Origin: Burkholderia cepacia ATCC 25416
GTDB lineage: Bacteria > Pseudomonadota > Gammaproteobacteria > Burkholderiales > Burkholderiaceae
Direction of reading: 5' to 3'
NCBI RefSeq assembly: GCF_001411495.1
Contig: NZ_CP012982.1
Span: 434,001-498,000 of the forward strand
DNA: 64,000 nucleotides
Within the stretch, counting starts at the first letter, position 1. Every line of letters starts with the position of its first letter. The notes under the pieces were generated by a model. That model did no database searches. It saw only the letters and a list, made by a program, of their open reading frames with translations, and had not been told where the DNA came from. Made by a program: the position numbers and the translations under genes. This document shows, in pieces, positions 39,954 to 48,921 of this stretch.

Positions 39954-40604
39954 TCAGCCGACCAGCTTGGTATTGAGCCACGGCTGCTTCACGAGGCGCT
40001 CGGCCTCGAACTGGCGAATCTTGTCCGCGTGGCGCAGCGTGAGGCCGATGTCGTCGAAGCCGTTCAGCAGGCAGTACTTGCGGAACGCGGCGATCTCGAA
40101 CGGATACTCGCGGCCGTCGCCCGAACGCACGACCTGCGCGTCGAGGTCGATCGTCAGTTGAAAACCGTTGAACGCAGCCGTCTCGTTGAACAGGTGATCG
40201 ACCTGCTGCTCGGTCAGCACGATCGGCAGCAGCCCGTTCTTGTAGCAGTTGTTGAAGAAGATGTCCGCGAAGCTCGGCGCGATGATCGCGCGGAAGCCGT
40301 ACTGCTGCAGTGCCCACGGCGCGTGCTCGCGCGAGCTGCCGCAGCCGAAGTTCTTGCGCGCGAGCAGCACGGATGCACCCTGGTAGCGCGGCTGGTTCAG
40401 CACGAAGTCGGGATTCAGCGGGCGCTTCGAGTTGTCCTGACCCGGCTCGCCGTGATCGAGGTAACGCCATTCGTCGAACGCGTTCGGACCGAAGCCCGTG
40501 CGCTTGATCGACTTCAGGAACTGCTTCGGGATGATCGCATCGGTGTCGACGTTCTCGCGATCGAGCGGCGCCACGACGCCGGTATGCACAATGAATTTTT
40601 CCAT
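39954..40604 (-). CDS. leuD: 3-isopropylmalate dehydratase, small subunit
   Basis: Swivelling domain of isopropylmalate isomerase, 216 residues. The domain begins [27 protein letters not shown]. The substrate-loop region is [17 protein letters not shown], followed by [22 protein letters not shown]. It acts with LeuC. The two genes are separated by the small entericidin gene, but direction and spacing indicate one transcript. Confidence 0.98.
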   Translation of the reverse strand: MEKFIVHTGVVAPLDRENVDTDAIIPKQFLKSIKRTGFGPNAFDEWRYLDHGEPGQDNSKRPLNPDFVLNQPRYQGASVLLARKNFGCGSSREHAPWALQQYGFRAIIAPSFADIFFNNCYKNGLLPIVLTEQQVDHLFNETAAFNGFQLTIDLDAQVVRSGDGREYPFEIAAFRKYCLLNGFDDIGLTLRHADKIRQFEAERLVKQPWLNTKLVG

Positions 40605-40672
40605 GATCCGTCTATCCGGTTGAAGGGCCGGCGTTCAGCCGGCGCACATCGACAAATTCTCGGCGGGAATCG

Positions 40673-40819
40673 TCACTCCGCGGCGCGCTTCAGCGCATTG
40701 CCGGCGGCGTTGACGTCCTGCCCGAAGCCCTGGACGGTATTGCAGCCCGCAAGGCCGAAGCCCAGCCCCGCAAGCGCCAGCGCGGCAACCAGCCGCGTTA
40801 TGACCTTCGATGCCGTCAC
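40673..40819 (-). CDS. Entericidin A/B family small lipoprotein
   Basis: A 48-residue gene below normal size cut-offs. The start is a GTG (40817-40819) just three bases after the leuC stop. The signal segment is ITRLVAALALAGLGFGLAGC, with a lipobox LAGC, so Cys26 would be lipidated. The mature part is NTVQGFGQDVNAAGNALKRA, the hallmark of entericidins (toxin/antidote-like cell-envelope lipoproteins involved in stress lysis in E. coli). It lies between leuC and leuD in the same direction and is presumably co-transcribed with them. Its role in Burkholderia is unknown. Confidence 0.88.
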   Translation of the reverse strand: MTASKVITRLVAALALAGLGFGLAGCNTVQGFGQDVNAAGNALKRAAE

Positions 40820-40822
40820 GCG

Positions 40823-42232
40823 TTACCCCAGCTTGCGAATGTCGACGAAGTGACCTTCGATCGCCGCGGCCGCCGCCATCGCGGGGCTCACGAGGTGCGT
40901 GCGACCGCCCGCGCCCTGCCGGCCTTCGAAGTTGCGGTTCGACGTCGACGCGCAGCGCTCGCCCGGATCCAGCCGGTCGGCGTTCATCGCGAGGCACATC
41001 GAGCAGCCCGGCTCGCGCCATTCGAAGCCGGCGTCCGTGAACACCTTGTCGAGCCCTTCGCGCTCGGCCTGCGCCTTCACGAGGCCCGAGCCCGGCACGA
41101 CCATCGCGAGGCGCACGTTCGACGCGACACGACGGTTCAGCTTCTTCACGACGTAAGCGGCTGCGCGGATGTCCTCGATGCGCGCGTTCGTGCACGAACC
41201 GATGAAGATCTTGTCGACCTTGATCGACTCGATCGGCGTGTTCGGCTCGAGCGCCATGTAGGCCAGCGCACGCTCCATCGCGTCGCGCTTGACCGGATCC
41301 TTCTCGCGTTCGGGATCGGGCACGCGACCGTCGATCGACGTGACCATTTCCGGCGACGTTCCCCACGTGACCTGCGGCACGATCTCGGCCGCGTTCAGCT
41401 CGACCACGCGATCGAACTGCGCGCCTTCGTCCGACTTGAACTGACGCCAGTATTCGACGGCCTGATCCCATTCCGCGCCGGTCGGCACGAACGGACGGCC
41501 CTTCAGGTAATCGATGGTCGTGTCGTCCACCGCGACCATGCCCGCGCGCGCGCCGGCTTCGATCGCCATGTTGCAGACGGTCATGCGGCCTTCCATCGTC
41601 AGCGCGCGGATCGTCGAGCCGCCGAATTCGATCGCGTAGCCCGTGCCGCCGGCCGTGCCGATCTTGCCGATGATCGCGAGCACGATGTCCTTCGCGGTAC
41701 AGCCGCGCGGCAGCGCACCCTCGACCTTCACGAGCATGTTCTTGCTCTTCTTCTGCAGCAGGGTTTGCGTGGCGAGCACGTGCTCGACTTCCGACGTGCC
41801 GATGCCGTGTGCAAGCGCGCCGAACGCGCCGTGCGTCGACGTATGCGAATCGCCGCACACGATCGTCATGCCCGGCAGCGTCGCGCCCTGCTCCGGCCCG
41901 ATGATGTGGACGATGCCCTGGCGCACGTCGTTCATCTTGAACTGCGTGATGCCGAACGCATCGCAGTTCGCGTCGAGCGTGTCGACCTGCAGCTTCGAGA
42001 CGGGATCGGCGATGCCGTGGCTGCGATCGGTGGTCGGCACGTTGTGGTCCGACACGGCCAGGTTCGCGCTGATGCGCCACACCGGACGCTGCGCGATCTT
42101 CAGCCCTTCGAATGCCTGCGGGCTCGTGACTTCATGCAGCAGCTGACGGTCGATGTAGAGCAAAGTCGTGCCGTCTTCCTCGGTGTGGACCACGTGGGTG
42201 TTCCACAGTTTGTCGTAGAGAGTCTGTGCCAT
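40823..42232 (-). CDS. leuC: 3-isopropylmalate dehydratase, large subunit
   Basis: Aconitase-family subunit of 469 residues that isomerises 2- to 3-isopropylmalate with LeuD. It has the N-terminal pattern [40 protein letters not shown], and the three [4Fe-4S] cysteines: one in [17 protein letters not shown] and two in [15 protein letters not shown]. It is the first gene of the leu run and has a good extended -10 promoter about 46 bases upstream. Confidence 0.98.
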   Translation of the reverse strand: MAQTLYDKLWNTHVVHTEEDGTTLLYIDRQLLHEVTSPQAFEGLKIAQRPVWRISANLAVSDHNVPTTDRSHGIADPVSKLQVDTLDANCDAFGITQFKMNDVRQGIVHIIGPEQGATLPGMTIVCGDSHTSTHGAFGALAHGIGTSEVEHVLATQTLLQKKSKNMLVKVEGALPRGCTAKDIVLAIIGKIGTAGGTGYAIEFGGSTIRALTMEGRMTVCNMAIEAGARAGMVAVDDTTIDYLKGRPFVPTGAEWDQAVEYWRQFKSDEGAQFDRVVELNAAEIVPQVTWGTSPEMVTSIDGRVPDPEREKDPVKRDAMERALAYMALEPNTPIESIKVDKIFIGSCTNARIEDIRAAAYVVKKLNRRVASNVRLAMVVPGSGLVKAQAEREGLDKVFTDAGFEWREPGCSMCLAMNADRLDPGERCASTSNRNFEGRQGAGGRTHLVSPAMAAAAAIEGHFVDIRKLG

Positions 42233-42277
42233 GGGTATGCGGGGTCGTTGTGACTACAAGCCTTGCGGATGCGGTCG

Positions 42278-42286
42278 ATTATGCCA
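42278..42286 (-). promoter_or_regulatory. Extended -10 promoter of leuC
   Basis: Read leftward, TGGCATAAT is an extended -10 (TGn followed by CATAAT) that needs little -35 support. It would start transcription about 40 bases before the leuC ATG. No T-box, leader peptide with leucine codons or terminator was recognised between it and leuC. Confidence 0.55.
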
Positions 42287-42373
42287 CGCAGAACGCGTCA
42301 CGGCGCGGGCCGCACGCGAAAAAACCCATTAAAAACAGTGGTTTGGCTGGTAGTACCAATACCTGTATCGGCA

Positions 42374-42616
42374 TTACCCGGCAAATGCGGGCGCGAACGG
42401 CGCGGCGGCGGTTGCAGCCGTCGCGTGGGACGCATGTCGCGGCGACACGCGACGGCTGGCCGCCTTCGTGGGGTCGGTATCGCGCTGCACGCAGAAGCGC
42501 TGCGCGTCCTCCGGCGAGTGGAAGCGGCCGTTGCGGAACAACACCCTTCGCTGCGACGTGTCGTGCAGCGACGGCGTCTTGAACGGCCCGTAGCTCGCGA
42601 TTGCGCCGCACACCGG
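42374..42616 (-). pseudogene. C-terminal remnant of a di-haem cytochrome c peroxidase / MauG-type protein
   Basis: Read leftward, a frame ending at a TAA (42374-42376) contains VCGAIASYGPFKTPSLHDTS, then RRVLFRNGRFHSPEDAQRF and CVQRDTDP. This is the C-terminal signature of cytochrome c peroxidase-like proteins (CGxFKTPTLRN, xxHNGxFxxLEDxxxFYxxRDT). Two conserved residues are altered (HDTS for RNVA, FRNGRF for FHNGRF). Neither haem motif is present upstream, where an unrelated Tat protein gene occupies 42670-43437. It is therefore a decayed fragment. It lies 53 bases after that gene in the same direction. Nothing else was recognised in 42287-42373. Confidence 0.6.
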
Positions 42617-42669
42617 GCGCCCGGAACGTGAAGTCGTTCGGCGGTGGATGCCGCGAGTGCCCCGCAGCG

Positions 42670-43437
42670 TCAGCCGTTCGGGTATTCGCGGTTGATCAGG
42701 TCGAGCCGCAGCATCCCGAGTTGCACGCCGACGTTGCTCAGCAGGTAAAGATCGCGGCGCCGCAAGGCCGGCATCTGCGCGGACGCGTCGTAGAGCGACG
42801 GCAGCGTCAGGCCCGCCGGCACCGCGGCCTGAATCCCCGCGGTTTTCGACACGCGCACGGCAATCGACGCCTGATCCGAATGCGTGACGACACCGACGCT
42901 GCCGAGTGCCGAGGCCGAGCCGGCCTGCCTGACGATCGCGGTTACGACGCCGTCGGGCGTCGGTATCGGGCTGCCGGCGGCCGGCGCCGGTGTCGCGATC
43001 GACGTCACGCCGGCCGTCAGCCCGTATTTCGACGCGAGCACGCTCGCGACTTCCTGCTGCGCAAAGATCCGCGCGGCGACCTTCTGGCGCAGCAGGAACA
43101 CGGCGTCGGCAATCGCCTCGTTCACGGGGTCGGGCACCGGCGCGGCGCCCGACGACGGCGCGGCGCGACTGCCGAAAGCGAATGCGGCAATCGTGTTGAT
43201 GGCCGTGGCCTGGACGGTCGGCGGCGTCCACGAGAAAAACGTCTCGAACAGGTAACCGGCCTCGTCGGCGGCGGCTGCGCGGTCGTTCAGTTCGTTCGTC
43301 AGCTTGCCGAGCATCTGGCGTTGCAGCTCGGCATCTGAAACGGGAGCGTCGCCGGCGAAGCCCGGCGTGCTGGCGGCACCGGTCGCGGCAAGCGCGGCAG
43401 CGGAAGCGAGGAAATGGCGGCGGGTCTGCATGGTCAT
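42670..43437 (-). CDS. Tat-exported protein of unknown function, paralogue of its upstream neighbour
   Basis: Protein of 255 residues with a twin-arginine signal (MQTRRHFLASAAALAATGAA). The mature part contains PDPVNEAIADAVFLLRQKVA, AARIFAQQEVASVLASKYGL and SVGVVTHSDQASIAVRVSKT. These align with the same segments of the next gene (43462-44283), so the pair arose by duplication. The C-terminal RRRDLYLLSNVGVQLGMLRL corresponds to the neighbour's RNRSLYLVHDMYAQML. I do not recognise the family. It is 24 bases downstream of its paralogue and next to a cytochrome c peroxidase remnant, which suggests an ancestral periplasmic redox or envelope function, but this is inference. Confidence 0.78.
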   Translation of the reverse strand: MTMQTRRHFLASAAALAATGAASTPGFAGDAPVSDAELQRQMLGKLTNELNDRAAAADEAGYLFETFFSWTPPTVQATAINTIAAFAFGSRAAPSSGAAPVPDPVNEAIADAVFLLRQKVAARIFAQQEVASVLASKYGLTAGVTSIATPAPAAGSPIPTPDGVVTAIVRQAGSASALGSVGVVTHSDQASIAVRVSKTAGIQAAVPAGLTLPSLYDASAQMPALRRRDLYLLSNVGVQLGMLRLDLINREYPNG

Positions 43438-43461
43438 CGGAATCGGGAGAAAGAGAGTGCG

Positions 43462-44283
43462 TCAGCCCTTCGGGAACGCCTGCATCGTCGCGCCGACCGC
43501 GCGGGCGAGCATCTGCGCATACATGTCGTGCACGAGGTACAGGCTGCGGTTGCGCGTCCACGGCTGGCCCGACTGCGGGTCGTAGCGCGTCGGCAACGGC
43601 ACCTCGGCAACCGCGGCCGCCTTCATGCCCGCCTGCTGCGAGGTCTGGATGCAGCGCTTCGCGTGATCCCGATGGCCGACCACCGCGACGCTGCCCATCG
43701 CGGCCGCGCCGCCCGCGCGCGCCGCGGCCTCAGCGGCCACGCCGGCCGTGCTGAGGTACACGATCGTGCCGTCGCTCGCGATCACGGGCTCGATCGACGA
43801 CAGCACGTCGGCGCCCATCCCGTATTTCGACACGAGAAAGCGGGCGATCTCCCACTGCGCGTAGACCTTGACCGGCTTCAGTTGCCGAATGCGATAGACG
43901 GCGTCCGCGAGCGCTTCGTTGACAGGCCCCGGATCGGGCAGCGCGGACTGGTTGCCGCCCGTGCTCGACGTATTGCCGCTTGCCGCGTTCGGGCGATTGC
44001 CGAAGCTGTACGCGACGATCGCGCCGGCCTGGGCCGCCGGCATCGTCGGCAGGTCCCACGCAAACCCGACGTCGGTCAGCGCCGGCTGGATCGCGCCGAC
44101 CGTCGCGGCATCGCCGAGCTGCGCATTCAGCTTCGCGGACATCTGCGCGGCCAGCGCGGCGTCGGTAACGGGCATCGACGTGACGTCGTCGCCGCCGCAT
44201 GCGCTCAGCAGCGGCACCGCCGCGACGGCCGGCGCGGCGGCCAGGAATTTTCTGCGTGAGGAAGCCAGCGGATTCAGTTTCAT
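43462..44283 (-). CDS. Tat-exported lipoprotein of unknown function
   Basis: Protein of 273 residues whose signal combines a twin-arginine motif (SSRRKFLAA, residues 8-16) with a lipobox (LLSAC), giving a predicted Tat-dependent lipoprotein. Conserved segments are DPGPVNEALADAVYRIRQLK, VYAQWEIARFLVSKYGMGAD, DGTIVYLSTAGVAAEAAARA and VAVVGHRDHAKRCIQTSQQA. The last vaguely resembles the SanA/YdcF (DUF218) pattern, but the rest does not fit, so no assignment is made. It is the first gene of a two-gene unit with its paralogue. Confidence 0.78.
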   Translation of the reverse strand: MKLNPLASSRRKFLAAAPAVAAVPLLSACGGDDVTSMPVTDAALAAQMSAKLNAQLGDAATVGAIQPALTDVGFAWDLPTMPAAQAGAIVAYSFGNRPNAASGNTSSTGGNQSALPDPGPVNEALADAVYRIRQLKPVKVYAQWEIARFLVSKYGMGADVLSSIEPVIASDGTIVYLSTAGVAAEAAARAGGAAAMGSVAVVGHRDHAKRCIQTSQQAGMKAAAVAEVPLPTRYDPQSGQPWTRNRSLYLVHDMYAQMLARAVGATMQAFPKG

Positions 44284-44665
44284 GAGAAATACGAAATGAT
44301 GCGAATGACGTCGACGCGATACCTCGGCGTCGCATTCACGGTCACGGGAAATCGCAATCGGGCGAGTCGCGCAGGTGGCGACGGACGGCAGTACCGCAGC
44401 GCGGACCGAATCGCCGCGCTTGCGTCGATTGACGAGCCCGGATCGTAGTCGGCGTTTGTTAAATTGCGGTGAAGCTCGCGAGCCAATACGCGCAATCGCA
44501 TCGTCGTTTCGCGGATGGATGCCTGCGTTTCACATAGGGTGAACGCCTGCGCGATTCGTTCCACGGATGGCGATCATGCGCTCCGCGCGACTTCCCGGCA
44601 TGACGCGCTACGATCGCGCAACGCACATGGGCAATCCCCACGCCCCGGACCCGGAGTACACCACG
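44284..44665. other. Intergenic region between divergent genes, nothing recognised
   Basis: 382 bases between the Tat lipoprotein gene and the cupin gene. Short open frames occur here but none has a credible ribosome-binding site or protein pattern. It should contain promoters for both flanking genes. GGAG at 44652-44655 belongs to the cupin gene. Confidence 0.5.
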
Positions 44666-44989
44666 ATGAAGCTCGGCCTGAACGAATCGCTCACCCGTCT
44701 CGACGAAGAAGGCACGCTGTTCACGACGCTGTTTCGCCACGGCACGCTCGACGTCGAGCTGTACCGGCCGCGCATCGAGGACAAGCAGAAGCCGCACGCG
44801 CGCGACGAGGTCTACGTGATCGCCACCGGCACGTCGCACTTCGTCGTCGACGGACGCGAATGCGCGGTCGCGTCCGGTGACGTGCTGTTCGTCCCGGCAC
44901 ACGCCGACCACCGCTTCACCGGCTTCTCCGGCGACTTCTCGACCTGGGTGTTCTTCTACGGCCCCGAAGGCGGCGAGCGCGGCGCGTAG
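44666..44989 (+). CDS. Cupin-domain protein
   Basis: Single-domain cupin of 107 residues. Cupin motif 1 is HARDEVYVIATGTSHFVVDG and motif 2 is GDVLFVPAHADHRFTGF, with a His-x-Arg/Glu and a later His as possible metal ligands. The C-terminus is DFSTWVFFYGPEGGE. The ATG at 44666 has GGAG 10 bases upstream; the alternative in-frame ATG at 44627 has none. Substrate is unknown. Confidence 0.85.
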   Translation: MKLGLNESLTRLDEEGTLFTTLFRHGTLDVELYRPRIEDKQKPHARDEVYVIATGTSHFVVDGRECAVASGDVLFVPAHADHRFTGFSGDFSTWVFFYGPEGGERGA

Positions 44990-45121
44990 CGTGCGATGGC
45001 GATGCGCGGCACTTTTCCCGCGATCGCCTAGACTGTCTATTCGCAGCGGGCGGCGCGCGACGCGCGGCCGCCCGATCGTCACGATGCCGGTGGCAGCCGC
45101 TTCAACGAACGGGAAAACAGC

Positions 45122-45847
45122 ATGCGATACGAACTGTATTACTGGCCCGAGATCCAGGGCCGAGGCGAATATGTGCGGCTCGCGCTCGAGGCGGCGGAAG
45201 CCGACTACGTCGACGTCGCGCGCGAATCGGGGCGCGGCATGGGGGTGCCGGCGATGATGCGCATGATGGACAGCGCGAAGGCGGAATGCGTGCCGTTTGC
45301 GCCGCCGTTCCTGAAAGCCGGCGACCTGGTGGTCGGGCAGACCGCGAACATCCTGCTGTTTCTCGGCGCGCGGCTCGGGCTCGCGCCGGACGACGAAGCC
45401 GGCCGGCTGTGGGTGCACCAGCTTCAGTTGACCGTGGCCGATTTCGTCACCGAGATCCACGACACGCACCATCCGATCGCAAGCGGCCTCTACTACGAGG
45501 ACCAGCAGGCGGAAGCCGCCGAGCGCGCGGCCGATTTCCTCGAAAACCGGCTGCCGAAATTCCTCGGTTACTTCGAGCGCGTACTCGACCAGAACCCGCA
45601 CAAGAGCGGCTACATCGCCGGCCATACACTCAGCTATGCGGACCTGTCGATGTTCCAGTTGATCGAGGGGCTGCGTTACGCGTTTCCGAAAGCGATGAAG
45701 CGCGCGGAGCGGAAAATCGCGGCGCTGGTCGCGCTGCACGACCGCGTCGCGGAGCATCCGCCGGTGGCGCGCTACCTCGCGTCGGAACGCCGCATCCCGT
45801 TCAACGACATGGGCATCTTCCGGCACTATCCGGAGCTGGACAAGTAA
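45122..45847 (+). CDS. Glutathione S-transferase family protein
   Basis: Protein of 241 residues. It has a thioredoxin-like N-terminal domain (MRYELYYWPEIQGRGEYVRL, with a Tyr near the glutathione site) and a shortened cis-Pro region (CVPFAPPFLKAGDLVVGQTANILLFL; note VPFAPPF and Q-T-A-N). The all-helical C-terminal domain contains GYIAGHTLSYADLSMFQLIEGL, the N-capping motif of GSTs. The substrate is unknown, probably an electrophile. It follows the cupin gene by 132 bases. Confidence 0.9.
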   Translation: MRYELYYWPEIQGRGEYVRLALEAAEADYVDVARESGRGMGVPAMMRMMDSAKAECVPFAPPFLKAGDLVVGQTANILLFLGARLGLAPDDEAGRLWVHQLQLTVADFVTEIHDTHHPIASGLYYEDQQAEAAERAADFLENRLPKFLGYFERVLDQNPHKSGYIAGHTLSYADLSMFQLIEGLRYAFPKAMKRAERKIAALVALHDRVAEHPPVARYLASERRIPFNDMGIFRHYPELDK

Positions 45848-45896
45848 CGCCGGCACCGCATCCGCGCCGCCTCAGGCAGGGCGGCCGATGCCCCGC

Positions 45897-46295
45897 TCAC
45901 GCGACGACCGGCGTCTCGTGCAAATGGCGCCACACGATCAGCCCGTCCGCCTCGCGCCGGAACACGACCGTCGAGCGCCGCACCGTGCGCTGCCCTTGCG
46001 CGTCGGTCTGCGTCTCGCGATAGCCGATCGTCGCGCCATCGGACCACACGGCAAGCCCGCGCAACTCGTCGATGTCGATCACCAGCCCGGGGCGCGCGCC
46101 GTGCCCGTGTGAAAACAGCGCATCGATGCCCGCGTAATCGAGCACCGTGCCCGACATCGTGATCATCGAAAATCCCGGCGAGAAGCGCGCCATCAGCGTC
46201 GCGAGCCGCTCGGGGCCGGCACGGCCGGACAACCAGCACGCGATGTCGGCAACGGTGTCGACGACTTCCTTGAAATACGGATTCGGCAAATTCAT
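45897..46295 (-). CDS. NTF2/SnoaL-like fold protein of unknown function
   Basis: Protein of 132 residues with the helix-then-curved-sheet layout of NTF2-like proteins: ERLATLMARFSPGFSMITMSG, LDYAGIDALFSHGHG, VWSDGATIGYRETQTD, RRSTVVFRREADGLIVWRHL ending in HLHETPV. Such DUF4440/SnoaL-like proteins can be enzymes or binding proteins. It is 15 bases downstream of the MFS transporter gene in the same direction, so probably co-transcribed. Confidence 0.78.
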   Translation of the reverse strand: MNLPNPYFKEVVDTVADIACWLSGRAGPERLATLMARFSPGFSMITMSGTVLDYAGIDALFSHGHGARPGLVIDIDELRGLAVWSDGATIGYRETQTDAQGQRTVRRSTVVFRREADGLIVWRHLHETPVVA

Positions 46296-46310
46296 AAGGC
46301 TCTCAGGTTC

Positions 46311-47696
46311 TCACGAGTGGGATGAAACGGGTTGCGCGACCGGCGCACGGTATGCGGGAAGCCGCGCAATCAGGCCCAGCGGCAGCAACGTCAGCACGAC
46401 CGCCAGCCCGAAGCACCAGCGGTACGGCGCGAGCGACGGCCCGCCCGCGTCGAACGCCAGCAACGCATTGAGTGCGCTGCCGAGCACGGCCACGCCGACG
46501 CAGAAGCTCAACTGGCGGTTGATGTTCCACAGCGCGCTCGCGTCGCCCATCCGGTCGGCAAGCACATCGACGAACGCCGCGCTTTGCGACGTGCTCGTGC
46601 ACAGGCTCGCGCCGAACCCCATCGCCGCGAATGCCGCGATGCGCACGGCTTCGACGCCGGCCCAGGGGGTCGCGAGCAGTGCGATGCCGACGCAATCGAT
46701 CGCGATGCCGCTCGCGAATAACGGCTTCGCGCCGTGGCGCGCAAAGCAGCGGCGCGTGGTCGCGATCGCGAAGCACGCCGCGATCGCCCACGGCAGCATC
46801 AGCGCGCCGGCATGCGCAGCGCTCAACCCGAGCGCGTTCTGCAGATAGAGCGACGCGACGAGGTTGACGCCCGTGAAGACGCCCGGCACGCACAGATAGA
46901 CCACCACGCCGGTTCGCAGCAGCGGCTGGGCGAGCAGGCGCAGGTCGACGACCGGCGACAGGGCGCGACGCGCATGCGCCGCATAGCCTGCGCCTGCCGC
47001 GCTCGCGACGGCCAGCATCGCGAGCGGGAATACCGCGCCGCCGGGCTGCCCCGCGGCGGTCAGCCCGAGCAGCAGCGCGACGAGCGTGACCGCACTCAGG
47101 CCGAGCCCCGGCCAGTCGAGCCGCGGCGGCCGGTCGCGCGCGCCGTCGTGCGGCAGCCATGCGAACGCGAGCGCGCAGGTCGCGGCCGCGATCGGCAACA
47201 TCACGAAGAAGATCGCGCGCCACGAACCGCGATCGACGATCGCCCCGCCGATCGCCGGCGACAACGCGGGCACGAGCAGCGCGACCATCATCACGACCGA
47301 CGTGAGCCGCGCCCGCGCCTGCGGCGGATACGCGCGATAGGCCATCGTCTGCCCGACCGGAATCAGCAGCCCGCCGCCGAGCCCCTGGACCAGCCGCCAC
47401 GCGAGCAGCGTCTCGATCGACGGCGACGCGCCGACGCCGGCACTGCCGAGCCCGAACAGCAGCAGCGATGCCGCGAACACGCGCCGCTCGCCGCAGCGGC
47501 GCGCGAGCCACGTGCCGAACGGAATCACGACGGTCAGGCCGAGCACGTACATGTTGCCGACCCACGCAAGCTGCGCGACCGACGCGTGCAGCTTGCGCTG
47601 CAGCGCCGGATACGCGGCGTTCAGCATGAACATGTTCGCGAGGTCGATCGCGAAGCCGAGCAGGTAGACGGCGGCGATTCTGGAACGGTCTGGCAT
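46311..47696 (-). CDS. MFS drug-exporter family transporter
   Basis: Inner-membrane transporter of 461 residues with about 14 hydrophobic segments, as in the DHA2 (EmrB/QacA) group. Motif A is GTWLARRCGERRVF. Also present are LAWRLVQGLGGGLLIPVGQT and LSPAIGGAIVDRGSWRAIFF (motif C-like region). It probably exports drugs or metabolites with proton exchange. The ATG at 47694-47696 is preferred, as the upstream extension to 47894 overlaps the divergent regulator promoter. LysR at 47897 is divergent and is the likely regulator. Confidence 0.9.
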   Translation of the reverse strand: MPDRSRIAAVYLLGFAIDLANMFMLNAAYPALQRKLHASVAQLAWVGNMYVLGLTVVIPFGTWLARRCGERRVFAASLLLFGLGSAGVGASPSIETLLAWRLVQGLGGGLLIPVGQTMAYRAYPPQARARLTSVVMMVALLVPALSPAIGGAIVDRGSWRAIFFVMLPIAAATCALAFAWLPHDGARDRPPRLDWPGLGLSAVTLVALLLGLTAAGQPGGAVFPLAMLAVASAAGAGYAAHARRALSPVVDLRLLAQPLLRTGVVVYLCVPGVFTGVNLVASLYLQNALGLSAAHAGALMLPWAIAACFAIATTRRCFARHGAKPLFASGIAIDCVGIALLATPWAGVEAVRIAAFAAMGFGASLCTSTSQSAAFVDVLADRMGDASALWNINRQLSFCVGVAVLGSALNALLAFDAGGPSLAPYRWCFGLAVVLTLLPLGLIARLPAYRAPVAQPVSSHS

Positions 47697-47896
47697 GGCG
47701 GCGGGAACATCACGAAACGCCGCAGTGTAGAAGCCGGCACGCGTATCGGTAAGCGGCCGGATGCGACGAGTCCCGTCGCAATTTTTTGACAATCGGATCG
47801 CGCCGCCCCAACGCCGTAGCGCCGCAACGCCGCGCGGCCGCACATTCGGGTACCCTTCGAGCGATCCAACAGCCAGACAGGACCCACGCCCCAACC

Positions 47897-48811
47897 ATGG
47901 TGAGCCTCGATCGTTTCGCCGTTTTCCGTGCCGTGGTCGAAGCCGGTTCGTTCACGGCCGCCGCCACCGCACTGAACCAGGCGCGGGCGGCCGTCAGTTT
48001 CAACGTGAAACAGCTCGAAGCCGAGCTCGGCGTCACGCTGCTCACGCGCACGACCCGGCGTGTCGAGCTGACCGACGCCGGCGAGCGCTTCTACCAGCGC
48101 TGCCTGCGCGTGCTCGACGAAGCAGAAGGCGCGATCGACGAAGTGCGCGGCGAGCATGGCGGGATGCAGGGCATGCTGCGCGTGACGTCGACCGTCGAGT
48201 ATGCGGCGCGCGTCCTCGCACCGATGCTGCATGCGTTCACCGCGCAGCATCCCGCGTTACGCGTGCGGCTCGAAACGCATACGTCGCAGGCCGATCTCGT
48301 GCGCGACCGCTTCGACGTCGCGATCCGGCTCGGACGCCACGAGCACTTTCGCGACCTGCCCTATCGCGGCATCTGCCTCGCCACCTACGACGTCCTCGCC
48401 GTGATGGCGCCCGACCTGCCGGCGAAGGCCGGGCACCCGAAACCGGCGTCGCCCGCCGACCTCGCCCGCCTGCCGCAGCTCGGCCACAGCCGGCTCGAGC
48501 GAATCGCCGAATGGACGCTCACCGATCGCGCGGGCAACGAACATGCATTTCGACCGGCCGCGAAGCCTCGCGTCGTCGTCGACAACGCATCGGTGTTGCG
48601 TGAACTCGCGCGCCAGGGCAGCGGCGTCGCGCTGCTGCCCGAATGGCTCGTGCGCGACGATCTCGAAAGCGGCACGCTGGTCGATGCGCTGCCCGCGTAC
48701 CGGTTTCCGCAGCAGAACGTCTACGCGCTGTACGTCGCGACGCGGCACGTGCCGCAGAAAGTGCGCGCGTGGGTGGACTTCATGAAGGCGCGGTTGCAGC
48801 ACGCGCACTGA
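47897..48811 (+). CDS. LysR-type transcriptional regulator
   Basis: Regulator of 304 residues. The N-terminal winged helix has FRAVVEAGSFTAAATALNQA, VSFNVKQLEAELG and LLTRTTRRVELTDAG. The C-terminal effector domain spans about 90-300 (LRVTSTVEYAARVLAPMLHAF, FDVAIRLGRHEHF, VLRELARQGSGVALLPEWLV). It is divergent from the MFS gene across 200 bases, the classical arrangement for LysR control of an exporter. The effector is unknown. Confidence 0.94.
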   Translation: MVSLDRFAVFRAVVEAGSFTAAATALNQARAAVSFNVKQLEAELGVTLLTRTTRRVELTDAGERFYQRCLRVLDEAEGAIDEVRGEHGGMQGMLRVTSTVEYAARVLAPMLHAFTAQHPALRVRLETHTSQADLVRDRFDVAIRLGRHEHFRDLPYRGICLATYDVLAVMAPDLPAKAGHPKPASPADLARLPQLGHSRLERIAEWTLTDRAGNEHAFRPAAKPRVVVDNASVLRELARQGSGVALLPEWLVRDDLESGTLVDALPAYRFPQQNVYALYVATRHVPQKVRAWVDFMKARLQHAH

Positions 48812-48921
48812 GCGCGGTTTGCGTGCGCCGCCGCGCGCGGGCCGTCGTTGCGGAGCCGGCCGTCCGATACGACCGGCTTCCGTTGCCGCGCTTTCGGTAC
48901 CGCGCGTTCAATACCGACTAG

